A stretch of DNA of 64,000 nt from the NCBI GenBank assembly GCA_965277625.1, contig OZ255827.1, positions 930,001 through 994,000 of the forward strand. The letters run 5' to 3'. The translations under genes were made by a program, and so were the position numbers. The notes beneath the pieces are model-generated. The model was not told the DNA's origin. It ran no database searches and worked only from the letters and a program-made list of their open reading frames with translations. Within the stretch, counting starts at the first letter, position 1. The number at the start of each line of letters is the position of its first letter. Shown here one piece after another: positions 40,448 through 49,284 of this stretch. This DNA comes from G965195345 sp965277625. Its GTDB lineage: Bacteria > Pseudomonadota > Gammaproteobacteria > CAKMZV01.

Positions 40448-40969
40448 TTAATCAATGATGCATCGATGATGGCAAATTTCACAAACGTCCTGATCCTGAT
40501 GGTTACAAGTGAGGTCGTATTGGTTAAAGGCTTTAATGAAGCGATCGCATTCTGGTTTTTTAGATTGCAAAAATTTATTTAATTTGAGTAATTTTGTCCG
40601 CGTTTCTTCTGACAACAGGTGTTCCACCTTGCAGCTGTCTTCTTCGGCAACGTCTGATTCAATGCCAAGCACGTCGGTTAAGAAATGATGAAAAGATCGT
40701 CGAGTCGAAAGGATATTCTCAACCGTCATCATGCCTTTGTCAGTCAGATGGATTTGCCGTTCTTTGTCCAATGCCACAAAATCTTGCTTAATCATGGTTT
40801 GTAATTTGAGCGATACGGCATTTCGGCTAATGTCCAATTGACGTGCCACATCGGCCGCTCGGCAGCATTGCTTGTCGTCTATTAACTCGTCTATGGCCAT
40901 TAAATAGTGGGCGACAGAATGCGATACCTCGTTGTTCTCAAATGCCTTCCAATCTGATTGTCCTTCCAT
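40448..40969 (-). CDS. DtxR/MntR-family metal-dependent regulator
   Basis: 173 residues. An N-terminal winged helix (DVARQLDISRNAVSLKLQTMIKQDFVALDKERQIHLTDKG) of the DtxR type, followed by the helical dimerisation domain with candidate metal ligands (DSCKVEHLLSEETR). The C-terminus carries an unusual Cys/His cluster (CNHQDQDVCEICHHRC), which may bind a metal. A candidate regulator for the iron transporter at 44.7-48.1 kb. No SH3 domain. Confidence 0.8.
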   Translation of the reverse strand: MEGQSDWKAFENNEVSHSVAHYLMAIDELIDDKQCCRAADVARQLDISRNAVSLKLQTMIKQDFVALDKERQIHLTDKGMMTVENILSTRRSFHHFLTDVLGIESDVAEEDSCKVEHLLSEETRTKLLKLNKFLQSKKPECDRFIKAFNQYDLTCNHQDQDVCEICHHRCIID

Positions 40970-41115
40970 ATAAATCCCAATAACTTTGTATTTATTCGTT
41001 AAAAACCTCTACAATAGAGCCCGCATATAAATGATATGACGTTCTTTGTAGATGACTATGATTGTAACAATTAGGACGCATGTTTTCAACTTTATAAATT
41101 TTAGGACAATTTGTT

Positions 41116-41352
41116 ATGGGCGGCATTAGTATTTGGCAATTATTGATTATATTGGCGGTTGTATTGCTTATTTTTGGCACCAAACGCTTGCGCAACATGG
41201 GCAGCGACTTGGGTGGGGCAATCAAAGGCTTTAAAAAATCCGTAAAAGATGAGGACCAATCTGAAGGGGATGAAGCGCGTTCACACATCAGCAAGGACGA
41301 TGCAGACGTTGTCGATGGCGAGATAAAGTCAGAAGAAAAAACCAAATCTTAA
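41116..41352 (+). CDS. tatA: Twin-arginine translocase subunit TatA
   Basis: 78 residues. The start MGGISIWQLLIILAVVLLIFGTKRLRNMGSDLGGAIKGFK is the standard TatA helix, hinge and amphipathic helix, followed by a charged acidic tail. TatA oligomers form the protein-conducting part of the Tat system. First gene of tatA-tatB-tatC. Confidence 0.96.
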   Translation: MGGISIWQLLIILAVVLLIFGTKRLRNMGSDLGGAIKGFKKSVKDEDQSEGDEARSHISKDDADVVDGEIKSEEKTKS

Positions 41353-41390
41353 CGATTGATCAAACGGTTTGATCAATACGTTTGACCTAG

Positions 41391-41741
41391 ATGTTTGACA
41401 TTGGTGGATTGGAATTATTTCTGGTATTAGTGGTGGGTCTGGTCGTCATTGGACCCAAGCGCTTGCCTGAAATTGCGCGGATGCTTGGCGCAACGCTTGG
41501 TCAGATCAGACGCTTCATCTTCCAGTTAAAAAAGGATACCAACATTGAGCAACACATTGATTTGTTCAAAGCCGAAGCCGGTTTTAATGAGGATCTCAAA
41601 TCAGATATGGAATCTTTTTCGGAGCAGCTAAATGCTGAAATTCGTGGGGCTCGCGACGAAATAGAATCAGTGAAGCCGTCATCCAAAAAAATACCTAAGA
41701 TCGATCCCAAAGCCTCAACAAAACCGCAAAAAAGTCAATGA
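41391..41741 (+). CDS. tatB: Twin-arginine translocase subunit TatB
   Basis: 116 residues. MFDIGGLELFLVLVVGLVVIGPKRLPEIARMLG is diagnostic of TatB; the Glu in the first helix (LEL) and the GPKRLP hinge are present. Acts with TatC in signal-peptide recognition. 38 bases after tatA; its stop overlaps the tatC start by four bases (ATGA). Confidence 0.95.
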   Translation: MFDIGGLELFLVLVVGLVVIGPKRLPEIARMLGATLGQIRRFIFQLKKDTNIEQHIDLFKAEAGFNEDLKSDMESFSEQLNAEIRGARDEIESVKPSSKKIPKIDPKASTKPQKSQ

Positions 41742-42658
41742 GCGAGACGCCGAACGCATCATTTTCGCAGTTATTAGAGCATCTACTCGAGCTACGCACG
41801 CGTTTGGTGCGTGCAGTCATAGGCATTGTTATTATCACAGCTCTGTTATTGCCCTTTGCCAACGACTTGTATGCACTGCTCGCCTTGCCATTGGTTCAAT
41901 CCTTGGCCGATCAAAATGGCCAAATGATCGCCACAGGTGTTGCCTCTCCTTTTCTAACCCCTTTTAAATTAGCACTCATTACTGGCATTTTTTTGGCCAT
42001 GCCTATTGTGCTCTACCAAATATGGGCTTTTATTGCACCAGGGCTTTATAAAACAGAAAAAAAACTCCTCTTGCCTCTGTCTGTTGGCAGTGTGGTTTTG
42101 TTTTACACTGGGGGCGCTTTTGCCTATTTTGTGGTTTTCCCATTGGTATTCACCTTCTTAGTCGGTATTGCCCCAGAAGGTGTGCAAGTGGCCACAGACA
42201 TCACCAATTATTTGGATTTTTCCATCAAGCTGTTTTTTGCTTTTGGGGTGGCATTTCAAGTGCCCATTGCCACCATCTTATTGATATTGACTGAAGTTAT
42301 CAGCGCGCAAGATTTAGCCAAAAAACGACCCTATGTCATTGTCGGCGCTTTCGTTATGGGTATGTTATTAACCCCACCCGATGTGATTTCCCAAACCCTG
42401 CTCGCTGTGCCCATGTGGTTGTTATTTGAAACAGGGGTGATCATTGGAAATTGGCTGCATCGACCCAAAGAGGCGATCGTTGGCAGTGGTGTCGCAAAAG
42501 GCTTGCAAGATGAGGAAGAACCTGGCGACCCATTTAACGAAAATAACGCTGATGCGAATGAACCGCAATTTAATGATGCCGCATTTGAGGATGAATTGGA
42601 TTCGCCAGAAGCAGACACAAGAAAAAGTCCTACTGACGATGAAAAACCCATAAAATGA
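41738..42658 (+). CDS. tatC: Twin-arginine translocase subunit TatC
   Basis: 306 residues, longer than the ~250-residue usual TatC. Six membrane helices, the FSQLLEHLLELRTRL start with the signal-binding Glu region, and LILTEVISAQDLAKKRPYVIVGAF near 185-210. After the last helix (about residue 240) an Asp/Glu/Asn-rich tail of ~65 residues (DEEEPGDPFNENNADANEP..) follows; its function is not known. It serves MsrP and the cassette amine oxidase. Confidence 0.95.
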   Translation: MSETPNASFSQLLEHLLELRTRLVRAVIGIVIITALLLPFANDLYALLALPLVQSLADQNGQMIATGVASPFLTPFKLALITGIFLAMPIVLYQIWAFIAPGLYKTEKKLLLPLSVGSVVLFYTGGAFAYFVVFPLVFTFLVGIAPEGVQVATDITNYLDFSIKLFFAFGVAFQVPIATILLILTEVISAQDLAKKRPYVIVGAFVMGMLLTPPDVISQTLLAVPMWLLFETGVIIGNWLHRPKEAIVGSGVAKGLQDEEEPGDPFNENNADANEPQFNDAAFEDELDSPEADTRKSPTDDEKPIK

Positions 42659-42708
42659 ATTCAAAGTAATTATTCTAATTTTTTAATCAATCAACAACAA
42701 GGAGTCTC

Positions 42709-43713
42709 ATGGAACCTATTTTAATCAGCTTATCCCAAGTTCACAAAATTGCTTACGATGTTTTGGTTCACAATGGTTGTGACCCAACCAATGCCACAGC
42801 TGTTGCAGATACAATTACCGCCGCTGAAGCGGACTTGTGCCATTCGCACGGTTTATTCCGTTTGCCAGGCTATGTTGCTGCTCTGAAAAGCGGTAAGGTT
42901 GATGGGCATGCCGCGCCCAGCTTAGAAACCCTAACGCCTTGTGTGCTCAGAGTCGATGGCCATAATTGTTTTGCGCCGCGGGCCTTGCAGTTTGGGCGAT
43001 TACCATTGGTTCAAGCAGCCAAGAAGAACGGATTGGCTGCATTGGCGTTGACCAAAATTCATCATTTTTCATCACTATGGGTTGAAATTGAGGCTCTAAC
43101 TGAGCAAAATCTTTGCGCCATGGCGTTTACCGCCTACATGCCCGCTGTAGCACCAGCTGGTGGCATCAAACCCTTTTACGGCACCAATCCCATGGCATTT
43201 GGCTGGCCGCGTAAAGATGCGCCACCCTTCGTATTTGACCAAGCCAGTGCTTCCATGGCAAAAGGTGATGTTGCCATAGCAGCAAGAGATGGTAAACAGG
43301 TGGCAGATGGTGTTGGCATTGACGAGAAGGGTCAGCCCACCAATGACCCCAATGAAATTTTAAAGGGGTGTCTCTTGCCATTTGGCGGCTACAAAGGGTC
43401 TAGCATCGCATTGATGATTGAGTTATTGGTGGGTCCGCTCATCGGTGAGCGTTACAGTCAAGAAGCGGGTCTTGCCGATAACAAGGATGGCGGACCACCA
43501 CAAGGCGGAGAGCTCATCATCGCCTTTGATCCCACTAAATTTGGCAGTAGCGAAGACCCATTTGCCCATGCTGAACGCTTATTTTCTGCTTTATTGGAAA
43601 TTGAAGGGACACGCCTGCCAGGTGCGCGCCGTCATAAAAATCGAGCCCAATCAAAAAATCAAGATATTGCCGTGGCTCGGGTGCTCTACGATAAGATTCT
43701 TGAGTTAAAATAA
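42709..43713 (+). CDS. Ldh/malate-type NAD(P)H dehydrogenase
   Basis: 334 residues of the L-sulfolactate/malate/LDH-like family. The starting helices (HKIAYDVLVHNGC, AEADLCHSHGLFRLPGY with catalytic His in SHG), then KIHHFSSLW, YGTNPMAFGWPR (NAD site) and LPFGGYKGSSIALMIELL near 225. The best functional guess is delta-1-piperideine-2-carboxylate/pyrroline-2-carboxylate reductase. AAGGAG ribosome site. Followed by an exporter 15 bases away. Confidence 0.8.
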   Translation: MEPILISLSQVHKIAYDVLVHNGCDPTNATAVADTITAAEADLCHSHGLFRLPGYVAALKSGKVDGHAAPSLETLTPCVLRVDGHNCFAPRALQFGRLPLVQAAKKNGLAALALTKIHHFSSLWVEIEALTEQNLCAMAFTAYMPAVAPAGGIKPFYGTNPMAFGWPRKDAPPFVFDQASASMAKGDVAIAARDGKQVADGVGIDEKGQPTNDPNEILKGCLLPFGGYKGSSIALMIELLVGPLIGERYSQEAGLADNKDGGPPQGGELIIAFDPTKFGSSEDPFAHAERLFSALLEIEGTRLPGARRHKNRAQSKNQDIAVARVLYDKILELK

Positions 43714-43728
43714 TGTGTTGATCAACAC

Positions 43729-44574
43729 ATGACAGCTCAGCTAAAAGCGGCATTGTGGATGATTGGATCCATTTGCTCGTTCAGTCTCATGGGTGTGGGC
43801 GGCAGAGAGTTGAGCACTGATGTTGATACTTTTCAAACGCTGTTTCTACGCAGTGTGGTCGGTTTAATTGTGGTGGTGAGTATCGGTCTCATCACCCAAA
43901 ACACCCAAGCCTTTAAAACCCAACGTCTGCCACTGCAATTGGTTCGCAATTCCTTTCATTTTGCCGGTCAGTACGGCTGGTTCCTAGGGTTGGGCTTATT
44001 GCCTTTGTCAGAAGTTTTTGCCTTAGAGTTCACGGTTCCACTGTGGACCTTACTCATTGCGGCCGTATTGCTGAAAGAATCCTTAGAGTGGCGCAAAATC
44101 GTCGCTGTGGTTTTGGGCATCATTGGGGTGTTAATTATTGTACAACCTGGATCAGAGATCTACAACAGTGCCTCGCTCATCGTTATATTTGCCGCCATGG
44201 GCTATGGATTTGCCCACACCTTGACCAAGTCATTGACCACAACCGACCAGCCCCTAACCATTTTATTTTATATGTGCCTGATTCAATTGCCCATTGGATT
44301 GGTTTTTTCAATACCCGTTTGGATAGAACTGTCAACCACTCAATGGATATGGTCCATCGTCATAGGATTGATGGCATTAAGCGCCCACTTTTGTTTAACC
44401 AAAGCGCTGCAGTTGACAGAGGTCGGCATTGTTATGACCATCGATTTTTTCCGATTACCGTTGATCATTGTGGTTGGGATACTTTTGTACAACGAACCGT
44501 TCAAATGGGCGCTTTTAATTGGCGCATCATTAATGCTTTTAGGGAATTTGCTGAATCTAAAAAGTCGCAAGTGA
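43729..44574 (+). CDS. EamA/DMT family transporter
   Basis: 281 residues, ten predicted membrane helices in two EamA repeats (HFAGQYGWFLGLGLLPLSEVFALEFTVPLWTLL; DFFRLPLIIVVGILLYNEP). A drug/metabolite-type exporter, likely S-adenosylmethionine or amino-acid related, but the substrate is not readable. Runs with the upstream dehydrogenase and converges with the iron permease. Confidence 0.88.
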   Translation: MTAQLKAALWMIGSICSFSLMGVGGRELSTDVDTFQTLFLRSVVGLIVVVSIGLITQNTQAFKTQRLPLQLVRNSFHFAGQYGWFLGLGLLPLSEVFALEFTVPLWTLLIAAVLLKESLEWRKIVAVVLGIIGVLIIVQPGSEIYNSASLIVIFAAMGYGFAHTLTKSLTTTDQPLTILFYMCLIQLPIGLVFSIPVWIELSTTQWIWSIVIGLMALSAHFCLTKALQLTEVGIVMTIDFFRLPLIIVVGILLYNEPFKWALLIGASLMLLGNLLNLKSRK

Positions 44575-44634
44575 CAAATCTCTGGTCATAAATCTATTGC
44601 GACCAACCAATGCTTATTGTGGTTTGACCGTGCT

Positions 44635-44649
44635 TGCCTCTAAGAGGCA
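44635..44649. terminator. Weak candidate bidirectional terminator hairpin
   Basis: TGCCTC-TAA-GAGGCA is a perfect 6-base stem with a 3-base loop between the converging DMT transporter and fbpB-type genes. There is no clear U-run on either strand, so it is a weak call. Confidence 0.3.
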
Positions 44650-44668
44650 TAGCGCATTGATTTAATCT

Positions 44669-46291
44669 TTACCCGCTCTGAGTCTTTGTTTTGCGTGTCA
44701 GCAATGCAATGACGCCGTACAAAATGAGAATGAACAACACCAACAGTAGGGCCGCAGGTGCGGCTTGTTCATACAGGCCTTCTGAGGCCAAATTATAAAT
44801 TCGGATGGCCAAAGTGTCCCAACCATAGGGTCTTAAAATGAGGGTGATGGGCAATTCTTTGATGATCTCCAAGGATAATAGTACGGCGCCCACCATGATG
44901 CCTGGCTTGAGCATGGGCAAATAGAATTTTTGAATTTGCTGGATGAAGCTTCGACTGTAAAGTTTATTGGCTTTTTCCAACGATGGTGATATGGCCTCCC
45001 AATCAGTGGCAAGCGCATTGAGACCCAAGGATAGGAATCGAATGCAGTAACCCCATAATAAAATCAAAATCCCCACGCCACTCAGATTATGGCCAATGTA
45101 TTCGTTGAAAACCAAGAGCAAAATCATGGCAATCATCGTTCCAGGTAAGGCATAACCGACGCTTAAAATGCCGACCAGATTGCGGTTAAGCGTACCCCCA
45201 TAAACGTATTTGCAGTAATTAATCATTAAACTGAGGAGCAAAATACCAGCGGTGCCCATAAAAGTTAATTTAACCGACTGCCAGAGCCAATCTATATAGC
45301 GCGACTCCCAAGCAAAAGACTCAATCGACCAACTCATCAGCTGTATGATTGGTACGAAGGTGCTGAAGGTCATCCACAACAAACAAATACTATAAAAAAA
45401 CCATTGTCTTCGGGGGCTGATTGCAATACGGGCATTCAGTTGTTGTTGAATGTTATCAAACCGCTTTTGACCACGATTTTTCTGCTCCAAGGCAATCAAA
45501 AGCAATGAAATAATGAGCAAATGGAAGGCTAAAAACAGCGCTAAGAGGATGTCTCTATAGTCTTCCCATGCTGAATAAATCGCCAGTGTAAAAGTTTGAT
45601 AATTAAACATCGAAACCACACCAAAATCAGCAATGACTTCCATCATGACCAAGGTGACGCCGGCAATAATGCCAGGTCGTATGAGTTTTACCAATATTTT
45701 AACCATGGACCAAGTATGACCTTGCGCATAAATACGACAAGCTCTGATGGTGCTATCGCTTTGTCTGTCGAATGAGGCACAGGTCATCAAATAAACATAG
45801 GGTGACAAGTTAAAACTCAAAGCAAGGCTAATGCCCCAACTGTTATCGCGCACATCAATGCCACTGTTAAACCAACTTAGTTCACGCAAATAATTTTGAA
45901 AAACACCTGAATAATCCCAAACGCCAATGAATATAAAGGCGTGTACATACGAAGGGATGACTAAGGGCAGCAATAATAAGAAATGAATCCAGCGATGGCC
46001 GCGAATTTTATACAGCTTGACGTACCAAGCAAAGAATACCCCAACCATGGTGCTGATCACACCGACCTGTAGCACTAAGCTTAAAGTATTGAAGGTTATG
46101 TGTTGTAAAAAATCGGCACTGAATAGGTTGTAGCCATCGTGAACAATGCTCGGTAAGTTGAGCATTGTATGCCCTAATGGCAACAGGATGATTGCGACGC
46201 ATAATAGCAAAAATCCTTGCTTTTTAAGAAAAGACAAGGCTTTCTGATAGAGGCTCATGTTGTGTGCATTGTTATTGATAGCCTGTTTCAC
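44669..46291 (-). CDS. fbpB: Ferric iron ABC transporter permease (FbpB type)
   Basis: 540 residues with two fused permease domains, each with the BPD_transp_1 coupling loop (CRIYAQGHTWSMVKILVKLIRPGI; ANKLYSRSFIQQIQKFYLPMLKPGI). About twelve helices. GTG start overlaps the fbpA end by 20 bases; ATG 46258 is an alternative that would leave a 13-base gap. It moves Fe(III) across the inner membrane with FbpA and FbpC. Confidence 0.9.
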   Translation of the reverse strand: MKQAINNNAHNMSLYQKALSFLKKQGFLLLCVAIILLPLGHTMLNLPSIVHDGYNLFSADFLQHITFNTLSLVLQVGVISTMVGVFFAWYVKLYKIRGHRWIHFLLLLPLVIPSYVHAFIFIGVWDYSGVFQNYLRELSWFNSGIDVRDNSWGISLALSFNLSPYVYLMTCASFDRQSDSTIRACRIYAQGHTWSMVKILVKLIRPGIIAGVTLVMMEVIADFGVVSMFNYQTFTLAIYSAWEDYRDILLALFLAFHLLIISLLLIALEQKNRGQKRFDNIQQQLNARIAISPRRQWFFYSICLLWMTFSTFVPIIQLMSWSIESFAWESRYIDWLWQSVKLTFMGTAGILLLSLMINYCKYVYGGTLNRNLVGILSVGYALPGTMIAMILLLVFNEYIGHNLSGVGILILLWGYCIRFLSLGLNALATDWEAISPSLEKANKLYSRSFIQQIQKFYLPMLKPGIMVGAVLLSLEIIKELPITLILRPYGWDTLAIRIYNLASEGLYEQAAPAALLLVLFILILYGVIALLTRKTKTQSG

Positions 46292-47279
46292 GCATCAGTT
46301 CAACCGCTTTCGTTTGTAAGTTGCCAATGCTATTGAGAGGCAGTTTATCGGCTTTAAATTGCCCCCAGCTTTTAACAATGGGATCAAGCGCCACATCATC
46401 GATGATGGGGTATTCTTTATTGGTGTTGGCGTATATTGCTTGTGCGCGTTCGCTGATTAGCCAATTGATGAAGTCTATGGCTAGTGCTTTGTTTTGGGCG
46501 GTTTTGCCAATGCCCGCCCCACTGAGGTTCACATGCGTTCCAATGTTTGCCTGGTTAGCCCAGAATAAGCCTACAGGCGTGTTTGGTGTTTTTTCTAAGA
46601 CCCTGCCTAAGTAATAGGTGTTGATGATGCCAACATCGCATTGTCCGGCTGCGATGGCTTTAATCACTTGAGAGTCTTTGGCAAAGGGTTTGGTGGCTAA
46701 ATTGCTCACCCAACGCCTTAGGATGTTTCTGGTTTCATTGACACCGTGATGGATGATCATGCTTGAGACCAATGATTTATTATAGATTTTTTTACTGGTT
46801 CTTAAGCATAGGCGCTTGCGCCATTTTGTATCGCCTAATTGCTGGTAAGTGCTGAGCGATTGAGGGTCCACCTTGGTTTTATTGTAAATAATCGTTCTGG
46901 CTCGAAGCGACAGCCCCGTCCAATGGTGCTGTCCATCTAAGCTGTCGCGCCAATAAGGAGGCACTCGATTTTCAACGACGTCGCTGCTGAATGGTTGAAG
47001 AACGCCTTGGGTCTTTGCATAAAACAAATTCCCAGCATCGGATAATAAAATAACATCCACTTTTGCGCCTGTTTGCTTTATGCGTTCAATCAGCGCTTCG
47101 TCATTGCCCGTAATTAATTGAATTTTGACCTTTTTTTCGAGCGAGAATTGATCCAGTAAGGGTTTGATCAGTGATTCTTTGCGCGATGAGTAAACAGACA
47201 GGGTCTCATTGGCTTGCAGTGCGGGTAATTGAGCAAGCATTAAAAGACCCACAAAGACTTGAAGGATGATTTTATTCAT
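46272..47279 (-). CDS. fbpA: Ferric iron-binding periplasmic protein (FbpA/FutA type)
   Basis: 335 residues from ATG 47279; a start three codons earlier is also open. Signal peptide MNKIILQVFVGLLMLAQLPALQA. The mature start NETLSVYSSRKESLIKPLLDQF and the paired tyrosines in INTYYLGRVLEK are typical of FutA/FbpA iron-binding proteins. Delivers Fe(III) to FbpB. It is preceded by fbpC with 83 bases between. Confidence 0.9.
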   Translation of the reverse strand: MNKIILQVFVGLLMLAQLPALQANETLSVYSSRKESLIKPLLDQFSLEKKVKIQLITGNDEALIERIKQTGAKVDVILLSDAGNLFYAKTQGVLQPFSSDVVENRVPPYWRDSLDGQHHWTGLSLRARTIIYNKTKVDPQSLSTYQQLGDTKWRKRLCLRTSKKIYNKSLVSSMIIHHGVNETRNILRRWVSNLATKPFAKDSQVIKAIAAGQCDVGIINTYYLGRVLEKTPNTPVGLFWANQANIGTHVNLSGAGIGKTAQNKALAIDFINWLISERAQAIYANTNKEYPIIDDVALDPIVKSWGQFKADKLPLNSIGNLQTKAVELMRETGYQ

Positions 47280-47362
47280 GGCGTGCATTTAGGCAAAAAT
47301 CAATGAAATAATGGCGCCATCATTGAGGTCCATTTTAGAAAATGGCTCAATGAATTGATGGA

Positions 47363-48040
47363 CTATGCCGCAGGATTGTATAGAGGTATTGGCATCTCAA
47401 ACGGATAAAAATTCTGCTCAGAGATGCCATAGATGGCATCGGCAAAATTTTCGGCCTCATTCAGATTATGACTAACCAATAAGGTGGGGATTTTTTGTGC
47501 AAGGATCAGTTCGCGCATATCTCGAGTGATGCAGGTGGTGCAGTCCACGTCAACGCTTGAAAAAGGCTCATCCATCAGCAGAACATCAGGGTTACTGGCC
47601 AAAGCACGGGCAATGGCAATACGTTGTTTTTGACCGCCTGAGAGTTGATGCGGATATTTATGCGAGATGTTCGGTAGATCAACCATATTTAAAAGCGTTT
47701 CGACTTTTTCTATGCGCTCGTCCTTGGCGTGTTTCACATTGAACGCGTAGGCGATGTTGTCGAAGATTGACATGTGTGGGAATAAGGCAATGTCTTGAAA
47801 CACGTATCCGATTTTAAATGTTCTGGCTGGCCTATAACGCATCAAGGAATTGCCATTGAGCAGAATTTGTCCAGAACATTCATCGTGGAATCCAGCAATG
47901 GCATTGAGCAGGGTTGTCTTGCCACAACCACTGGGGCCATATAGACAAACAATTTCGCCTTGCGAAACCGACAGATTAATATTATTAAAAAGCGTTTGCT
48001 GGTTTTGCCAAAGGGTTAAATTTTTAATTTGTAAGGACAT
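47363..48040 (-). CDS. fbpC: Ferric iron ABC transporter ATPase (FbpC type)
   Basis: About 225 residues from ATG 48040. Walker A GPSGCGKTTL, Q-loop VFQDIALFPHMS, signature LSGGQKQRIAIARAL, Walker B VLLMDEPFSSVD and switch VSHNLNE. It lacks the C-terminal TOBE domain that long FbpC proteins carry, so it is a short form. First gene of the iron operon, behind the promoter at 48.1 kb. Confidence 0.9.
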   Translation of the reverse strand: MSLQIKNLTLWQNQQTLFNNINLSVSQGEIVCLYGPSGCGKTTLLNAIAGFHDECSGQILLNGNSLMRYRPARTFKIGYVFQDIALFPHMSIFDNIAYAFNVKHAKDERIEKVETLLNMVDLPNISHKYPHQLSGGQKQRIAIARALASNPDVLLMDEPFSSVDVDCTTCITRDMRELILAQKIPTLLVSHNLNEAENFADAIYGISEQNFYPFEMPIPLYNPAA

Positions 48041-48087
48041 AGTAACAATCTTTTTCAATCATTCACATGCTGAATGTAAATGGTGTG

Positions 48088-48137
48088 TGTCAAGTAGCAT
48101 TGACAAGAATTGTAAAGCAACATTGACAAAGTGTCAA
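48088..48137 (-). promoter_or_regulatory. Sigma-70 promoter with two palindromic operators, iron operon
   Basis: Minus strand: -35 TTGACA (48137-48132), a 17-base spacer, -10 TACAAT (48114-48109). The -35 lies inside the palindrome TTGACA-CTT-TGTCAA (48123-48137). A second inverted repeat, TGTCAA-6-TTGACA (48088-48105), follows the -10. This architecture would allow repression by a dimeric regulator, plausibly a DtxR- or Fur-type protein. The site is not a canonical Fur box. Confidence 0.65.
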
Positions 48138-48258
48138 GCCTTGCGAAAAAATTGTTGATAATTTAGTTTTGCCCTCGTGAATGAGGGGTTATGGGGCGAG
48201 TGATAAATGCCAGTTGATGCGGCACTGACAACAAACTTATTATTGAGAGCGGTGGCGC

Positions 48259-49275
48259 TTAAGACTGACTTAAAAAACCTTTGAGTTTTTGCAGCGCTTT
48301 GGTCTCAATTTGGCGAATACGTTCAATCGATACTTGATACTTTTTTGCCAATTCACGTAAGGTTGCTTTGTCTTCTTGAAACCAGCGTTGTTCAATGATT
48401 TCACGGCTTCGTTCATCCAAGGTTTTCAATCCCTGCTGCAGTCCTTCATTTTGAAAGGTTTCGGTGTTTTGTTGGGTGACGATTTGCTCGGGTGAATAAC
48501 GATAGTCTGGCAAGAATTGAGACGGCGCATAGGCGTGCTCATCGTCGCTTTGATAGGGTGCGTCAAAGGAAGTATCCAAGTTGGTGAAGCGATTCTCCAT
48601 ATGATAGACATCGGCTTTGGTCACATTATGTTTTTCGGCAATTTCGCCCGCTTCTTTGTCGCTAACCCAGCCGATTTGATTGCGCGCTGAGCGCAATTTA
48701 AAAAACAATTTACGTTGGGCTTTGGTGGTGGCGATTTTAACAATCTGCCAATTTTTAATGACAAATTCATTGATTTCGGCGCGCACCCAATGAGTGGCAA
48801 AAGTCATCAGCTTAACCTTTTGATCGGGGTCGAAGCGTTTGACGGCTTTCATCAATCCGACATTGCCTTCTTGCACCAAATCGGGCATAGAAAGCCCGTA
48901 TCCTGAATAACCGCGGGCAATGCTAACAACGTGTCTGAGGTTTGAAAAAACCAGACTTTGAGCGGCTTCTAAATCGTTTTCTTCGCGCAGTTTACGCGCC
49001 AATTCCCATTCTTGTTCAGCTGATAAAACAGGGGCATTATTGACTTGGTGGATGTAACTTTCAAAGGTATGGCTTGCCGGGACTAAGGCGTTGGAAGGCG
49101 AAGGGGTTAAATTACTGGCGTTGCTGACTTCCTCGTCTTCAATGTCCTCTTCTTCTATATTAGACGCGTCCAATTCATCGACAGAATCCAAATTGCTGAT
49201 CGGCTTTAGGCGATCGTCGCCATGATCGTTTGCCTCATTTTCTGATTCCTCAAAAGTATCGTAGTCATCATTCAT
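48259..49275 (-). CDS. rpoH: RNA polymerase sigma-32 factor RpoH
   Basis: 338 residues, longer than the ~285 usual. The first ~65 residues are an acidic extension (for example NIEEEDIEDEEVSNASN). Regions 1.2-2 then match RpoH (SAEQEWELARKL, HVVSIARGYSGYGL, DLVQEGNVGLMKAVKRF), the RpoH box QRKLFFKLRSAR is present, and region 4 ends ELAKKYQVSIERIRQIETKALQKL. Directs heat-shock transcription. It follows lolD by nine bases, not the ftsYEX genes seen in enterics. No internal Met would remove the extension. Confidence 0.95.
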   Translation of the reverse strand: MNDDYDTFEESENEANDHGDDRLKPISNLDSVDELDASNIEEEDIEDEEVSNASNLTPSPSNALVPASHTFESYIHQVNNAPVLSAEQEWELARKLREENDLEAAQSLVFSNLRHVVSIARGYSGYGLSMPDLVQEGNVGLMKAVKRFDPDQKVKLMTFATHWVRAEINEFVIKNWQIVKIATTKAQRKLFFKLRSARNQIGWVSDKEAGEIAEKHNVTKADVYHMENRFTNLDTSFDAPYQSDDEHAYAPSQFLPDYRYSPEQIVTQQNTETFQNEGLQQGLKTLDERSREIIEQRWFQEDKATLRELAKKYQVSIERIRQIETKALQKLKGFLSQS

Positions 49276-49284
49276 TTGTATGGA

